Below are positions 46,850-55,858 of a stretch of 64,000 bases of DNA, piece by piece (the first letter of the stretch is position 1; every line of letters starts with the position of its first letter). A program made the translations under genes and the position numbers. Source of the DNA: Actinotignum schaalii FB123-CNA-2 (GTDB taxonomy: Bacteria > Actinomycetota > Actinomycetes > Actinomycetales > Actinomycetaceae). The notes beneath the pieces are model-generated. The model made no database searches and had not been told where the DNA came from. It saw only the letters and a program-made list of their open reading frames with translations. The DNA lies in the NCBI RefSeq assembly GCF_000411135.1, contig NZ_KE150262.1, forward strand, positions 176,419-240,418. Direction: 5' to 3'.

Positions 46850-48228
46850 ACGCGCGCACTATTGTGAGCTCCCGCCGTTTCCGGCGCCGCGGCATCGAGG
46901 GCGCGTTATGGTGGGGGCTGCCGGCTCATGAGGAAGCTCCCCGCCCCGGATTAGCTGGGCTAGCCGGAGCTCTTGGGCTTGCCCTGGTAACCGCGGCTGG
47001 TACCGGTGCAGCGCGGGTGCTCTCCCCGCAGCTTCCTGACGGTTGGGAAGATGGCGCGATTGTGATCGCCACGGATAGCGGGGCACGCTATCTCAGTTCC
47101 GGTGGAATTCTCCATCCCCTCACCACCCTGGCTGCCGCTTACCTTTTGTACCCCGAAGGGCTGGAAACCCATGCGCTCCCAGCTTCCCGGCTCGCAGATG
47201 TACCGCGCGGGGTGCCCGTGGGAATCCCGGGCGCCCCCGATTCTTTACCGAGCGCAGCCGAGCTGCGTGACCCGTGGCTGGTGGCTTGCCCCGCAACTGT
47301 TACAGCTTCACGGGAGGACGACAAAGAAAATATGCAGGGCACGGCCACGCCGTTATCCCTGGCGGCCTCAGCTCCGCTCCCGGAATATCGGGGCGCGGTG
47401 CTGGTACGAACACCGGGAATTTTGTGGCTCATTGCTACTGGCCAGCGCTACCGGGTGGACATTCCAGAAGCGGCTTTCCGTAGCGAATTTCCGGGCTTAC
47501 CTGTGTTTGAGGCGCCGCCTGCGTGGGTGGAACTCTGGGCGGAAGGGCCGCCTCTCACGCCGCTCCAGGTTCCCACCGTTGGTGAGCCGGCCGGGTATCT
47601 TCCCGGTATCGGGGAGGCGCGGGTCGGTGACCTGGTTGCTTTTGCTGACAGTGCCGGCACCCGCACCTGGTTCCAGATCAGTTCGGGCGGCGTGCTCGAA
47701 CCGCTCTCCCCCACCGCTTTCCACCTGTATCGACTCTCCGAGCAAAGTGCCCGAGCGCGAGTGTATGCCCTCGATCCGGCAGCTCGTGCCCATCTGAACT
47801 TCCGCGAAACCGGCCCCGGAGCCGGCTGGCCCGGAGATCTCACCGCGCTCACCGACCCGGCTGCCGGCGCGGCTACCGAAACCGCGGATCCCGGCTCCGC
47901 TCGGGTATGCGCGGCTTTCCACGCGGGACACTCGTTCTTGGCGCACGTACCTGAATCCCCGCTATCGCACGCTGGTGCTGCACTCGTGGCCAGCACGGAT
48001 GCGGGGAGTGCCACCCTGCTACAGGGAAGCACCCCGGTAGCCATCACCGATCTTGACCGGCTGCGCCGAGCCGCGAACTGGGAAAACATCACTCCGCTTG
48101 AGCTCCCGCCCGCCTGGCGCATCCTCCTTCCCAATCCGGCCACTCTTCTCTCCGTGGATGCGCTCTGCACCGATCCACAGGGCACTACCCGAACCGATAT
48201 TGCTGCCTGCACCCGACATCGCCCATGA
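46843..48228 (+). CDS. eccB: Type VII secretion protein EccB
   Basis: A 461-residue single-pass protein with a cytoplasmic Arg-rich N-terminus, one membrane segment (about residues 38-60) and a large extracytoplasmic part. The extracytoplasmic part has the repeated beta segments typical of EccB: DSGARYLSSGGILHPL, NTGILWLIATGQRYRVDIPEAA-like and IAFADSAGTRTWFQISSGGVLEPLS-like stretches. Overlap with eccD and the EccC gene next door support the call. Mycosin (MycP) and EccE genes are not found in the window. Confidence 0.86.
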   Translation: MVNARTIVSSRRFRRRGIEGALWWGLPAHEEAPRPGLAGLAGALGLALVTAAGTGAARVLSPQLPDGWEDGAIVIATDSGARYLSSGGILHPLTTLAAAYLLYPEGLETHALPASRLADVPRGVPVGIPGAPDSLPSAAELRDPWLVACPATVTASREDDKENMQGTATPLSLAASAPLPEYRGAVLVRTPGILWLIATGQRYRVDIPEAAFRSEFPGLPVFEAPPAWVELWAEGPPLTPLQVPTVGEPAGYLPGIGEARVGDLVAFADSAGTRTWFQISSGGVLEPLSPTAFHLYRLSEQSARARVYALDPAARAHLNFRETGPGAGWPGDLTALTDPAAGAATETADPGSARVCAAFHAGHSFLAHVPESPLSHAGAALVASTDAGSATLLQGSTPVAITDLDRLRRAANWENITPLELPPAWRILLPNPATLLSVDALCTDPQGTTRTDIAACTRHRP

Positions 48229-48261
48229 CCCGCCGCATTCTCATCGTTTCGCGCATGCACA

Positions 48262-48303
48262 AGCCCGGGCCGGGGAGAAGATTCTTCCTCCCCGGCCCGG
48301 GCT
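48262..48303. terminator. Bidirectional terminator between eccB and the surface-protein gene
   Basis: A perfect 15-bp GC-rich stem (48262-48276 with 48289-48303) with an inner GAAG/CTTC extension, lying between two convergent genes. There is little T tract, but the hairpin is very stable. Confidence 0.8.
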
Positions 48304-48349
48304 GTGAGTGACATACGTTGGGAATAGTTGGTAGCTGGTTACCCCGCCT

Positions 48350-51300
48350 TTAGCGGGTGGCGCTGGAGCGGGAATTGGCCCGGTAGCGCAAAGTCAAGCC
48401 GCCGGCGAGCGCGGTGAGCCCGGCCAGGAGCCAGCCCGCGAGCGCCGCACCGGTGCGTTGCAGCTCCGGAGGTGCAGGTGGCGTAGCCGGCGGAGTGGTG
48501 GGCGGGGTGGCCGGTGGCGTAGCGGGCGGCGTCGTCGGAGGTACCGGCGGTTCTTCGAAACGAACCGTTTGTTCACTATCGAGCGGATCGGTGTGCTCGG
48601 AAATGAGCCGGTCGCCCAGGTACACCCATTCGAAAAGAACCACCTCGCGGCCAGCTAAGCCGCTCGCATCAAAGCCGAGCTTAATGCGGGCGCATTCGCT
48701 AGGCGAACCGGGAATGAAATCGCTGACTGTGCGTACCGGGGCACCGTCCTTCCCGAGCACCGGCGTGCCATCGAGGAACATGGCAGCCGTTTCAATCCGG
48801 TAGGCCTCCCCGGGGATAAGCGCTCCGCTGAGTTCACATACCTCATCGACAATCACCGCATCCGCGGTGGCGCTCAGAGTCTGATCGCCGCCGGCATGAT
48901 CAGCAGCACTCGCAGCGCCATCCCGGGCACGGGTGGCCAAGCGTGTGAAGGTCACCGTCTGGTTGGTATCGTTCAGGTCAGCATGGATCGCAATATCCCG
49001 GCCGTCCTGGCGCAGAGTTTCCGTGGCCACCACCTTGGTGCCGGCCAGAGTTGCGGCGTCGACCTCAAAAACCACCTCCACGCTACCGTTGGGGTGCTCG
49101 GGCACGAAACGGCTGGTGCCGGTGAGCGCGCTCCCGCTGGCATCGCGCAGCGGCTGACCGCTGGTCGGATCCAGGAGTGCCCCGTGGACCTCGTATTCCT
49201 TTCCGGGAATCAGGTGCTGGTAGGACACGGTATCCACCAGGGTGACGGTACCGGTATTGGGCGCGATATGGGTGTCTTCATGGTGCATGGTGGTGTGAAG
49301 GGACGGTTCGCGGGTCACCGTGAACTGCTCGGTCACATCGGTCACGCTGGTGGCCAGCGGAGCCGCCCGATCATCCCCCGCGAAATCGGAAACCACCACG
49401 TAAGTACCCGGCAGGTTCTCCCCGGCCGCATCCTGCTCCATGATCCAGGACGGATCGCCCACACTCGGGTAGAAACCGTTGCGGGCGGGAAGTACCACCG
49501 GTTGCCCAATCTGGCGGGCGGCCGCGCGGTTCTCATCGGTTACGGCCTGGCCTTCCGGGAAGAAGAGCAGGGTGTGGGTTAACGTCTGAGTATCAGCCCT
49601 AAATCCGGCTCCGCCGGTGAAATCGGGGTGGTTCGCGGGTAGGCAGCTCACCCAGACGTCATCAACCAGGTAAGTTCCGGACTTCGTTTGGCGAATCGAG
49701 AGAGCCGAATCAATCTTCCCGGGATAGCGCACCGATGTTGTTTCATCGGCCAGCCCGAAAGTATCCGACCAGCCACTCTCAATCCAGGGTGCGAACTCGG
49801 CTGGTTGGTCCTCCTCGAGGACTTCCCACACCCAGGTGTACATTCCAGGCTTGCTCACTGGTTCGCTCAATTCTGCGCGGATCGGGCCCGGGCCTTCGGC
49901 CACCACTGTCACGGAGCCTATTTTTTCTGAGCTGGCCGGGACCACACCCGGCTCGGGAATGGCCGTGGGAGACACATACCACGCGGTGGCCCGGTACGTA
50001 ACCGGAATAAAGGGACCGTCTTCAAAAGAACCATTGGTTCCCGGGCGGCGGCTCCACTCCCCATCTCGGAAATTCTCATCCGCGCGGGCCACGAAAGTAT
50101 CGCTGAGGACCGTGCCGGTATCTACCACTTTCGCATCGGCCACGTGGGATATCCCGAGAGGCCGGAAGGGGAATTCTTCCCGGGAGGTTTCTTCCGGAAG
50201 GGCGTAACTATCAGCCCAGTCCGCGTGAATATAGCGGGAGTTCTCCCCCTGCTCGTTTTTACGCACCTCCCACACCCAGGTGACGAAACCGCGTTTGGGT
50301 GTGGAAAGTTCCGCGGTGAGCGTCTCCCCCGGGCCCTTAGCTTGGACCGTGACCGCTCCCAGAACCTCGGCTCCTTCAGGGACGGTATCGCTGCGTTGCG
50401 GGGAGGTGCGCCCTGCCCAATAGGCGGTGGCCCGGTAGGTGACGGGCACATTTATCCCCTTCACCTGGGTCCATTTTCCGTCCCCGTAATCCTCCTTGAC
50501 GGCGGTGGTGAGAGTATCGCGAATAACGCCATCGGTATTAATAGGGCGGGTGCTTACCTTCGAGGTTCCCAGCGGCTGGAAATCATAAATAACTTCCCAG
50601 GTGCGCCCCGGGACATTGCGGGTGAGGGGATCGCTGACCGGGCGGTGGCCGTAGGTGATGGTGTCTTGAACGGTGCCATCGGCCCCGAAAATAGTCAGGG
50701 TGGTGCGAACCGGGGTATCGAAAACAGCCGTATAGCTCACCTGGCCATTCCCGGTGGCCGACCACGCCAGCTCCAGCGGCTTGCTATCGGTCACCCCGCT
50801 CCAGGTTGCGCTACCGCTCGCGTCAAAAACTGCCGGGCCGCTGAGGGTAATAGCCACGGGGATCCCGGGCAGCCACGCCTCGGAATTATCCGGGTGCACG
50901 CCAATACCGCGGATAACACCGCTGCGCTCCCCTTCGCCTTCCACGATTCCGCTCACGTAGCCGACGGCGGCGCTGGCGCGCGCTTCCCGCACGTAGCTTT
51001 GGGCCCGTTCCTCAATATCGGGACGCTGGGTACGCACCGCCTGCACCAGCTCGTTCACGGTCTCTTGAGCGCGCCCCGGACGCCCCGGGTATTCCTTTTC
51101 GAAATTAACGTGGATGAGGTAGCTCAGCGCAGCTAGGTTGAGGTCGTCCGTGGTATTTCCTTCATAGCGGTTGAGCAGCCAGGCCATTTGCGGGGTGCTC
51201 AGCTGCAACTCTCCCGGGCCGAGCGCTCGGGATTCGGTAAGGGTCGTAATATCGATCATCTCCCCGGGACCGGGATCGGCATATTTCGCTTGGATACACC

Positions 51301-51547
51301 AAATGGGATAACCCTCCACCGCCACCCCGTTAATTGATTGTGTTTCCGCGTAATGCGGCCCGAGGCGGAGGTGGCCAACAATATTCACCCCTTTAATTTC
51401 GATGCCGCGGCCAACAGAATGATCCCAATCGGCACGCGCTCCGGCGCCGCCGAAAAGACCGGCGCCCGCCAAAGCGAACACCATGAGAAAAGCAAGACAT
51501 ACCCGAATCACATATGGGGTGGGTTTCGGGCCCGTGGTTATTGCCAT
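48350..51547 (-). CDS. VaFE-repeat surface-anchored protein with LQRTG sorting signal
   Basis: A cell-wall adhesin-like protein of 1065 residues. It has a signal peptide (residues about 12-38, ending GGAGARA), an N-terminal domain with a Cys (GYPIWCIQA) resembling thioester/TQXA domains of pilin-like adhesins, several repeated beta modules (VTYRATAYWAG and VTYRATAWYVS mark two copies), and VaFE-type modules (KVVATETL and REVVLFEW). The end is a PPATPP-rich stalk, LQRTG, a hydrophobic stretch and a basic tail, a sortase signal of non-canonical type. ATG 51547 is preferred over upstream ATGs that lack a ribosome site. No sortase gene is in the window. It lies between the type VII machinery and the WXG100 genes. 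Confidence 0.87.
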   Translation of the reverse strand: MAITTGPKPTPYVIRVCLAFLMVFALAGAGLFGGAGARADWDHSVGRGIEIKGVNIVGHLRLGPHYAETQSINGVAVEGYPIWCIQAKYADPGPGEMIDITTLTESRALGPGELQLSTPQMAWLLNRYEGNTTDDLNLAALSYLIHVNFEKEYPGRPGRAQETVNELVQAVRTQRPDIEERAQSYVREARASAAVGYVSGIVEGEGERSGVIRGIGVHPDNSEAWLPGIPVAITLSGPAVFDASGSATWSGVTDSKPLELAWSATGNGQVSYTAVFDTPVRTTLTIFGADGTVQDTITYGHRPVSDPLTRNVPGRTWEVIYDFQPLGTSKVSTRPINTDGVIRDTLTTAVKEDYGDGKWTQVKGINVPVTYRATAYWAGRTSPQRSDTVPEGAEVLGAVTVQAKGPGETLTAELSTPKRGFVTWVWEVRKNEQGENSRYIHADWADSYALPEETSREEFPFRPLGISHVADAKVVDTGTVLSDTFVARADENFRDGEWSRRPGTNGSFEDGPFIPVTYRATAWYVSPTAIPEPGVVPASSEKIGSVTVVAEGPGPIRAELSEPVSKPGMYTWVWEVLEEDQPAEFAPWIESGWSDTFGLADETTSVRYPGKIDSALSIRQTKSGTYLVDDVWVSCLPANHPDFTGGAGFRADTQTLTHTLLFFPEGQAVTDENRAAARQIGQPVVLPARNGFYPSVGDPSWIMEQDAAGENLPGTYVVVSDFAGDDRAAPLATSVTDVTEQFTVTREPSLHTTMHHEDTHIAPNTGTVTLVDTVSYQHLIPGKEYEVHGALLDPTSGQPLRDASGSALTGTSRFVPEHPNGSVEVVFEVDAATLAGTKVVATETLRQDGRDIAIHADLNDTNQTVTFTRLATRARDGAASAADHAGGDQTLSATADAVIVDEVCELSGALIPGEAYRIETAAMFLDGTPVLGKDGAPVRTVSDFIPGSPSECARIKLGFDASGLAGREVVLFEWVYLGDRLISEHTDPLDSEQTVRFEEPPVPPTTPPATPPATPPTTPPATPPAPPELQRTGAALAGWLLAGLTALAGGLTLRYRANSRSSATR

Positions 51548-51726
51548 GGTGGATACGAGTCCTTTCACAATATTATTTTTATGCATGCTGAAGAGAGTCA
51601 TGCGAATCTGCATACACGGCGAATGTGCATGCGTAACGAACGTGGAGCATGCGGAAAACGCGGGCAGAAAATTACCACCGGCGCACAGCCGCTAGCCGTA
51701 GCTAACCGCAACTAACCGCCGCCCCC

Positions 51727-52014
51727 CTATCCGAAGAGGCGCGCCACCGCCCGGTCAGCTGCGCGATAGTTCTGCGAGGCGCATTCCACCTGCTGGCCGA
51801 TACGCGCGTAAATATCATTCAGGGAACGGGCCGCGGCATGCCACCGCATTTGTGCGGCTTCGTAAGCTGCCTGAGATTGCCCGTCCCAATCCGCCATCGC
51901 GGCGCGGATACGGGCATCTAGCTGCGCGAGTACCGCCTCGATGCGGGAAGCGTGGGCAGCCATATCAGCTGCCCCCGCGGAAAGTTCCCCAAAATGTGCA
52001 CGAAGTTCGCTCAT
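51727..52014 (-). CDS. WXG100 family type VII substrate (EsxA/EsxB-like), first of the pair
   Basis: A 95-residue helical hairpin protein with the central turn motif WDG (DWDGQSQAAY) and the C-terminal secretion signal YxxxD (NYRAAD). ATG 52014 has AAAGGA 5 nt upstream; an ATG 15 bp earlier lacks one. The neighbouring WXG100 gene is probably its dimer partner, and EccC (41.3 kb) its recognition ATPase. Confidence 0.9.
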   Translation of the reverse strand: MSELRAHFGELSAGAADMAAHASRIEAVLAQLDARIRAAMADWDGQSQAAYEAAQMRWHAAARSLNDIYARIGQQVECASQNYRAADRAVARLFG

Positions 52015-52059
52015 GACAATCCTTTCCATAAGTGCGTGGGAACACCGGCGCGGGCGCTG

Positions 52060-52395
52060 TTACGCCGCCGGCAGATCCCCAACTAGTGCGGCCATACGGG
52101 AAAAATCCGCGCGGGTGGCCGTGTCTGTTTCGGTAACGGTGGCATCCGCGCGGCCTAGGCGCACTGCGTAATCAGCCAGGAGCGCGAGCAACTTTTCACT
52201 TGCCGCGCGGTATTCTTCCAGCGCGGCGGCGAAGGCCACCGGAGCAGCACCGCGCCAACCGGCATGCCAGCCAGCGATGCGATCCATGGTGGAATGGAGG
52301 TGGGCGCGCAGATCCTCCTGGGCCTGGGTGACGAGCGCGCGAACGGTGAGAATGGAATCATTACTGACCCGCAATTGTGCGGTGGATACAGCCAT
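52060..52395 (-). CDS. WXG100 family type VII substrate, second of the pair
   Basis: A 111-residue alpha-helical protein with the WXG motif as WRG (GWHAGWRGAAPVAF) between two long helices. A Thr/Ala-rich C-terminal tail follows, without an obvious YxxxD. It lies 45 bp upstream of the other WXG100 gene on the same strand, as expected for an EsxA/EsxB-type heterodimer, in which only one partner carries the export signal. Confidence 0.87.
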   Translation of the reverse strand: MAVSTAQLRVSNDSILTVRALVTQAQEDLRAHLHSTMDRIAGWHAGWRGAAPVAFAAALEEYRAASEKLLALLADYAVRLGRADATVTETDTATRADFSRMAALVGDLPAA

Positions 52396-52679
52396 ACATC
52401 CCCCTGAAATACGTAGGTGGTGGCGCGCGGGTGGTGAGAGTTCCGCGCTTCGGACGCCGGCCGGTGAGGACCGGTGTTCCCATAGTGGCTGATAAAAGTG
52501 GTGCTTGTCGAGAGAGAAAAAATGTTATCCACAGGCATCTGCCCGGCCGGCGTGTCCCCCACAGGCAGGCCGGCCGTGACTAGCCTTGCGCGCCCGTGCC
52601 CGGCGGCGCCGTCGTACCCAATGCTGACCGTGTTTCAGAGCGACGCCGCCGCGCCGCTCCCGCGGCGCGCTAGCCGGCG
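52396..52679. other. Intergenic region upstream of the WXG100 pair
   Basis: About 284 bp. It should hold the promoter of the WXG100 genes. It contains an exact DnaA-box sequence TTATCCACA (52525-52533), a GTCGTACC octamer (52611-52618) and GC-rich inverted sequences near 52640-52675. No gene is seen. Confidence 0.45.
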
Positions 52680-52910
52680 TTACAGGAAATAGGCCACGAG
52701 AGCGACCATCGAAATAACGAAAGCGATGCCGATGATGGTGGCACGCTGCCAGAAGAGGCGACGGCGCGGGTAGTAGCTCTGCCCCGGCTGGTAGCCGCCG
52801 AAATCATAGCCGCCGCTCAGCTCTTCTTCGGATTCGATGGTGGGATCTTCCCCGGTGGCGCTGCCGCGCTGCTGGTCATCATGCCGGCGGCCGAATTGGC
52901 GTTTCCTCAC
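52680..52910 (-). CDS. Small tail-anchored membrane protein of unknown function
   Basis: A 76-residue protein with a hydrophilic N-terminus (GGYDFGGYQPGQSYYPRRR, Tyr/Gly-rich) and one C-terminal membrane segment (about residues 57-75) that reaches the last residue. No family is recognised. It sits near the WXG100 genes on the same strand, but the spacing of 284 bp suggests its own transcript. Confidence 0.6.
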   Translation of the reverse strand: MRKRQFGRRHDDQQRGSATGEDPTIESEEELSGGYDFGGYQPGQSYYPRRRLFWQRATIIGIAFVISMVALVAYFL

Positions 52911-52995
52911 GGTTTCCTCCGTCTCCGGGTGGCTGGCTCCCGGTAGGAATATGGTAGTGCATCCATATGAACATGAGGGCTACTATCCTGGACGT

Positions 52996-53505
52996 ATGTC
53001 GTCGAAGAAAAATAAGCCGGCCGGGACCCCGGCCCTCCTCGCCCTCACGAAAGCCGGCGTGGAGTTCACGATTCTTGAGTACGAACAAAGTTTGCATCAC
53101 GAGCACGGATTCGCCCTCGATTCCGCCGCTGAGCTGGGGATGGATCCCCGTGTTATTTTCAAAACCCTGCTGGCGCAGGTGGATGGGAAGCCGGTATGCG
53201 CGGTGGTTCCGGCTGCCGCCATGCTCAATCTCAAGTCCTTGGCAAAAGCGGCGGGCGGGAAAAAGGCCGCGATGATGGATCCGCATGATGCCGAGAAACT
53301 CACCGGCTATGTGACCGGGGGTATTTCGCCGCTGGGGCAAAAACACCGCAGCCCTATTTTTATTGATGCCTCCGCGCGCGAGCTGCCGGCGATGGTGGTT
53401 TCGGGTGGGAAACGTGGGCTCTCGGTGCGCCTGGCGCCGGCGGATTTAGCGGCCGCGGCCCGCGCGGAATTCGCGCCGGTGGCCGATTTTAGCCGGCACA
53501 TCTAG
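52996..53505 (+). CDS. ybaK: YbaK/EbsC family aminoacyl-tRNA deacylase
   Basis: A 169-residue YbaK-type protein that hydrolyses Cys mischarged on tRNA-Pro. Typical features are HEHGFALDSAAELGMDPRVIFKTLL (with the conserved Lys), VPAAAMLNLKSLAKAAGGKKAAM, GYVTGGISPLGQK and a C-terminal LRLAP-like strand. The start at 52996 matches the family's N-terminus. It converges with gluQ, the stops being about 10 bp apart. Confidence 0.92.
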   Translation: MSSKKNKPAGTPALLALTKAGVEFTILEYEQSLHHEHGFALDSAAELGMDPRVIFKTLLAQVDGKPVCAVVPAAAMLNLKSLAKAAGGKKAAMMDPHDAEKLTGYVTGGISPLGQKHRSPIFIDASARELPAMVVSGGKRGLSVRLAPADLAAAARAEFAPVADFSRHI

Positions 53506-53514
53506 CCCGCTAGT

Positions 53515-54447
53515 CTAGCTGGCCCGGCTATCCGGCCCGGCTTCGAGCGCCGCCACATCTACATACCAGGGCCCGCGGCGGCGCAACGCGCGGGCATCTA
53601 GCTGCTGGGCGAAATCCGCGGCCGTGCGCACTTCCAACCCTAGCGAGCGCCCAATAAGGGCCAGCACATCGGCCGGGCTCCAGCCGTACTCCGCGAGCGC
53701 CCGCATCGTCACGGCACCATCGCGTTTGGCCAGCCGCGCGCCTTCCCGGTTGAGAACCATGGGCACATGCCAGTATTCCGGGGTGGGCGCCCCGAGCAAG
53801 CGCTGCAAATACACCTGTCGGGGTGTGGATGGCGCCAAATCGGCCCCCCGCGTCACCTGGGTAATATGCTCGAGCGCATCATCGACCACAGAGGCAAAAT
53901 TGTAAGCGTAGCGACCATCGCCACGCCGAATCACAAAATCATCGACGACGCCGCTCACCTCCCCGCACACCTCATCGTGAATGGTTAGTTCTTTCACCTC
54001 GGTGCGCAGCCGCAGAGCCGGCTGGCGGCCCACCGCCGCGAGTTTGGCGCGGCCGGCCCGCCGGCCGGCCGCGCTCAGATCCCGGCAGGTCCCCGGGTAT
54101 ACCCCGGGCGCCCCGTGGGGCGCCCGGGCGGCGTCGGCCAAATCACGCCGAGTGCAATAGCACTCGTAGAGCAGTCCGCGTTCCCGCAGGGACGCGAAGG
54201 CGGCGTCGTACCCACCGATGCGCTGGGATTGGATCTGGACCGGGCCGTCCCAGGTGAGGCCGAGGGCCCGCAGGTCCGCGAGCTGGCGCTCTTGGAACTG
54301 CGGGCGGGACCGTTCGTCCATATCCTCCACGCGCATGAGGAAGCCGCGCCCGGACCGCCGGGCCAAAGCCCAGGCGAGGAGCGCGGTGCGGAGATTCCCG
54401 AGGTGCAGGTCTCCGCTCGGTGAGGGTGCGTAGCGGCCGTACTCCAC
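53515..54447 (-). CDS. gluQ: Glutamyl-Q tRNA(Asp) synthetase
   Basis: A truncated GluRS paralog that attaches Glu to the queuosine of tRNA-Asp. The HIGH-like motif is in APSPSGDLHLGN and the KMSKS-like motif in RLAKRDGAVT. A zinc site is suggested by ECYCTRRD and GTCRDL. At 310 residues it lacks the anticodon-binding domain of GluRS, which separates it from gltX. It begins with GTG 3 bp after the pepC stop, so the two are coupled. Confidence 0.93.
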   Translation of the reverse strand: MEYGRYAPSPSGDLHLGNLRTALLAWALARRSGRGFLMRVEDMDERSRPQFQERQLADLRALGLTWDGPVQIQSQRIGGYDAAFASLRERGLLYECYCTRRDLADAARAPHGAPGVYPGTCRDLSAAGRRAGRAKLAAVGRQPALRLRTEVKELTIHDEVCGEVSGVVDDFVIRRGDGRYAYNFASVVDDALEHITQVTRGADLAPSTPRQVYLQRLLGAPTPEYWHVPMVLNREGARLAKRDGAVTMRALAEYGWSPADVLALIGRSLGLEVRTAADFAQQLDARALRRRGPWYVDVAALEAGPDSRAS

Positions 54448-54450
54448 GGT

Positions 54451-55761
54451 TTAGGCCAGCGAACCCATCGGATCCCAGGCGGGCAGCACTTCGGGTTCGG
54501 TTTCCAGAGCCGCCAGCAGCTCCGCGGAGAGGCGATCCTTGGTGACCGCGACTTCGAAAACGTGCTGGTCGAACCAGGAATCGTTCATGGTCCAGAAGCC
54601 CTTATCGGCGTGCTCATCACCCCAGGAGTTTTCGATACGCCAGCGGCGCGGGCTGCCGTCTTCACGCAGATCAACGCCGGTGAACACCATGGCGTGCGTC
54701 ATCATTGCTTCGCCGTAGTAGAGCTCATCGGCCTTGGACATGGCCAGGTCAATCCCGTAGGTACCTTCGTAATCGTAAAGCTGGCCGTCCCAAATACCGC
54801 GTTCGCGATCCGATTGCTTGCCGGTATCGCACCCCATCCACACGGGCTGGCCGTCCTTGAGGGTGGCGATGGTGGCTTCCCGAATCACCTCGATGGGCAC
54901 ATTGAGGTAGGTGACCGGCTTAGCGCCCACCACATTGCCGAGGCGATCCACCGTGTAGAGCTTGCCGTACTCATTACGCGGATCATTGACGATGCACACG
55001 TACTGATCCAGATCCGGTAGGTACTTCTGCGCGAATTCCACCGGGGTCATCTTCCCTTCACGGTGGAAGTTTCCGTCCTCATCTTCGTACTGCCATACAA
55101 AGCTTTCCGGCGGGGTGCCCAAGTGGATAGCCAGCACCCGGTAGACCTGCTCCATGAACTTTTCGCGCACGGCTTCACGCTGGCCGGCTTCCGCCTCGCG
55201 AATATCGTGGGCGGCGCGGCGCAGCAGCATTTCCAGGGTGCGGTTCATGAGCTGAGTATTGGAGGAAGATTCCGTTTCCGGCATCGCGAACTTCGGGCAG
55301 GCCCCGTACTTTTCCACCAGTGCCACGAACATATTCCACTGCCCGCCGTCCCCGATGGGATCGGAAAGCAGGTAGTGCACGGTGCGGTCATCAACCGGGC
55401 GGTCCGCCAGCTCAATCATGGAGGTGAGGAAATAATTTGCCTTCTCCAGCTTGTCGTAGAAATGCTGGAAGGACTGGGAGAACTCGAAGTTCTTCAGGCC
55501 GGTGGCGCGATTGACGAGCATCTTCAGCGAGCTGAGCCCGGAGAAAAGCCAGCAGCGCCCGGATTTCTTCTGGTTATTCACCTTCCAGGTGTCCACCTTC
55601 ACCGACATGGACGGATCAATCGCGTTAATAACATCGCGATCCTGGGCGACCTTCGTAATCGAGGTCTGGGTGACGGCGTTCTGGACGATGCGGGCGGTGC
55701 GATCCGCCGCGAAATCCGCCGCAAACTTCTTCACCATATCGGTCTCAAGTGCCTGGGCCAT
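54451..55761 (-). CDS. pepC: Aminopeptidase C (bleomycin hydrolase family, C1B)
   Basis: A cytoplasmic cysteine aminopeptidase, usually a hexameric barrel. The catalytic Cys is in NNQKKSGRCWLFSGL, the His in MTHAMVFTGVD and the Asn in IENSWGDEHADKGFWTM. The 436-residue length is typical. It likely takes part in peptide turnover. It precedes gluQ on the same strand. Confidence 0.95.
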   Translation of the reverse strand: MAQALETDMVKKFAADFAADRTARIVQNAVTQTSITKVAQDRDVINAIDPSMSVKVDTWKVNNQKKSGRCWLFSGLSSLKMLVNRATGLKNFEFSQSFQHFYDKLEKANYFLTSMIELADRPVDDRTVHYLLSDPIGDGGQWNMFVALVEKYGACPKFAMPETESSSNTQLMNRTLEMLLRRAAHDIREAEAGQREAVREKFMEQVYRVLAIHLGTPPESFVWQYEDEDGNFHREGKMTPVEFAQKYLPDLDQYVCIVNDPRNEYGKLYTVDRLGNVVGAKPVTYLNVPIEVIREATIATLKDGQPVWMGCDTGKQSDRERGIWDGQLYDYEGTYGIDLAMSKADELYYGEAMMTHAMVFTGVDLREDGSPRRWRIENSWGDEHADKGFWTMNDSWFDQHVFEVAVTKDRLSAELLAALETEPEVLPAWDPMGSLA

Positions 55762-55858
55762 TCATAACTCCTTCATTGTCGTAACTGTGCCAAGGTCCCT
55801 CACTATGCTACCTTGCAGGCGCAGGCCCGCCACGGGCATGTGTCCCGAAAGGTTATGT

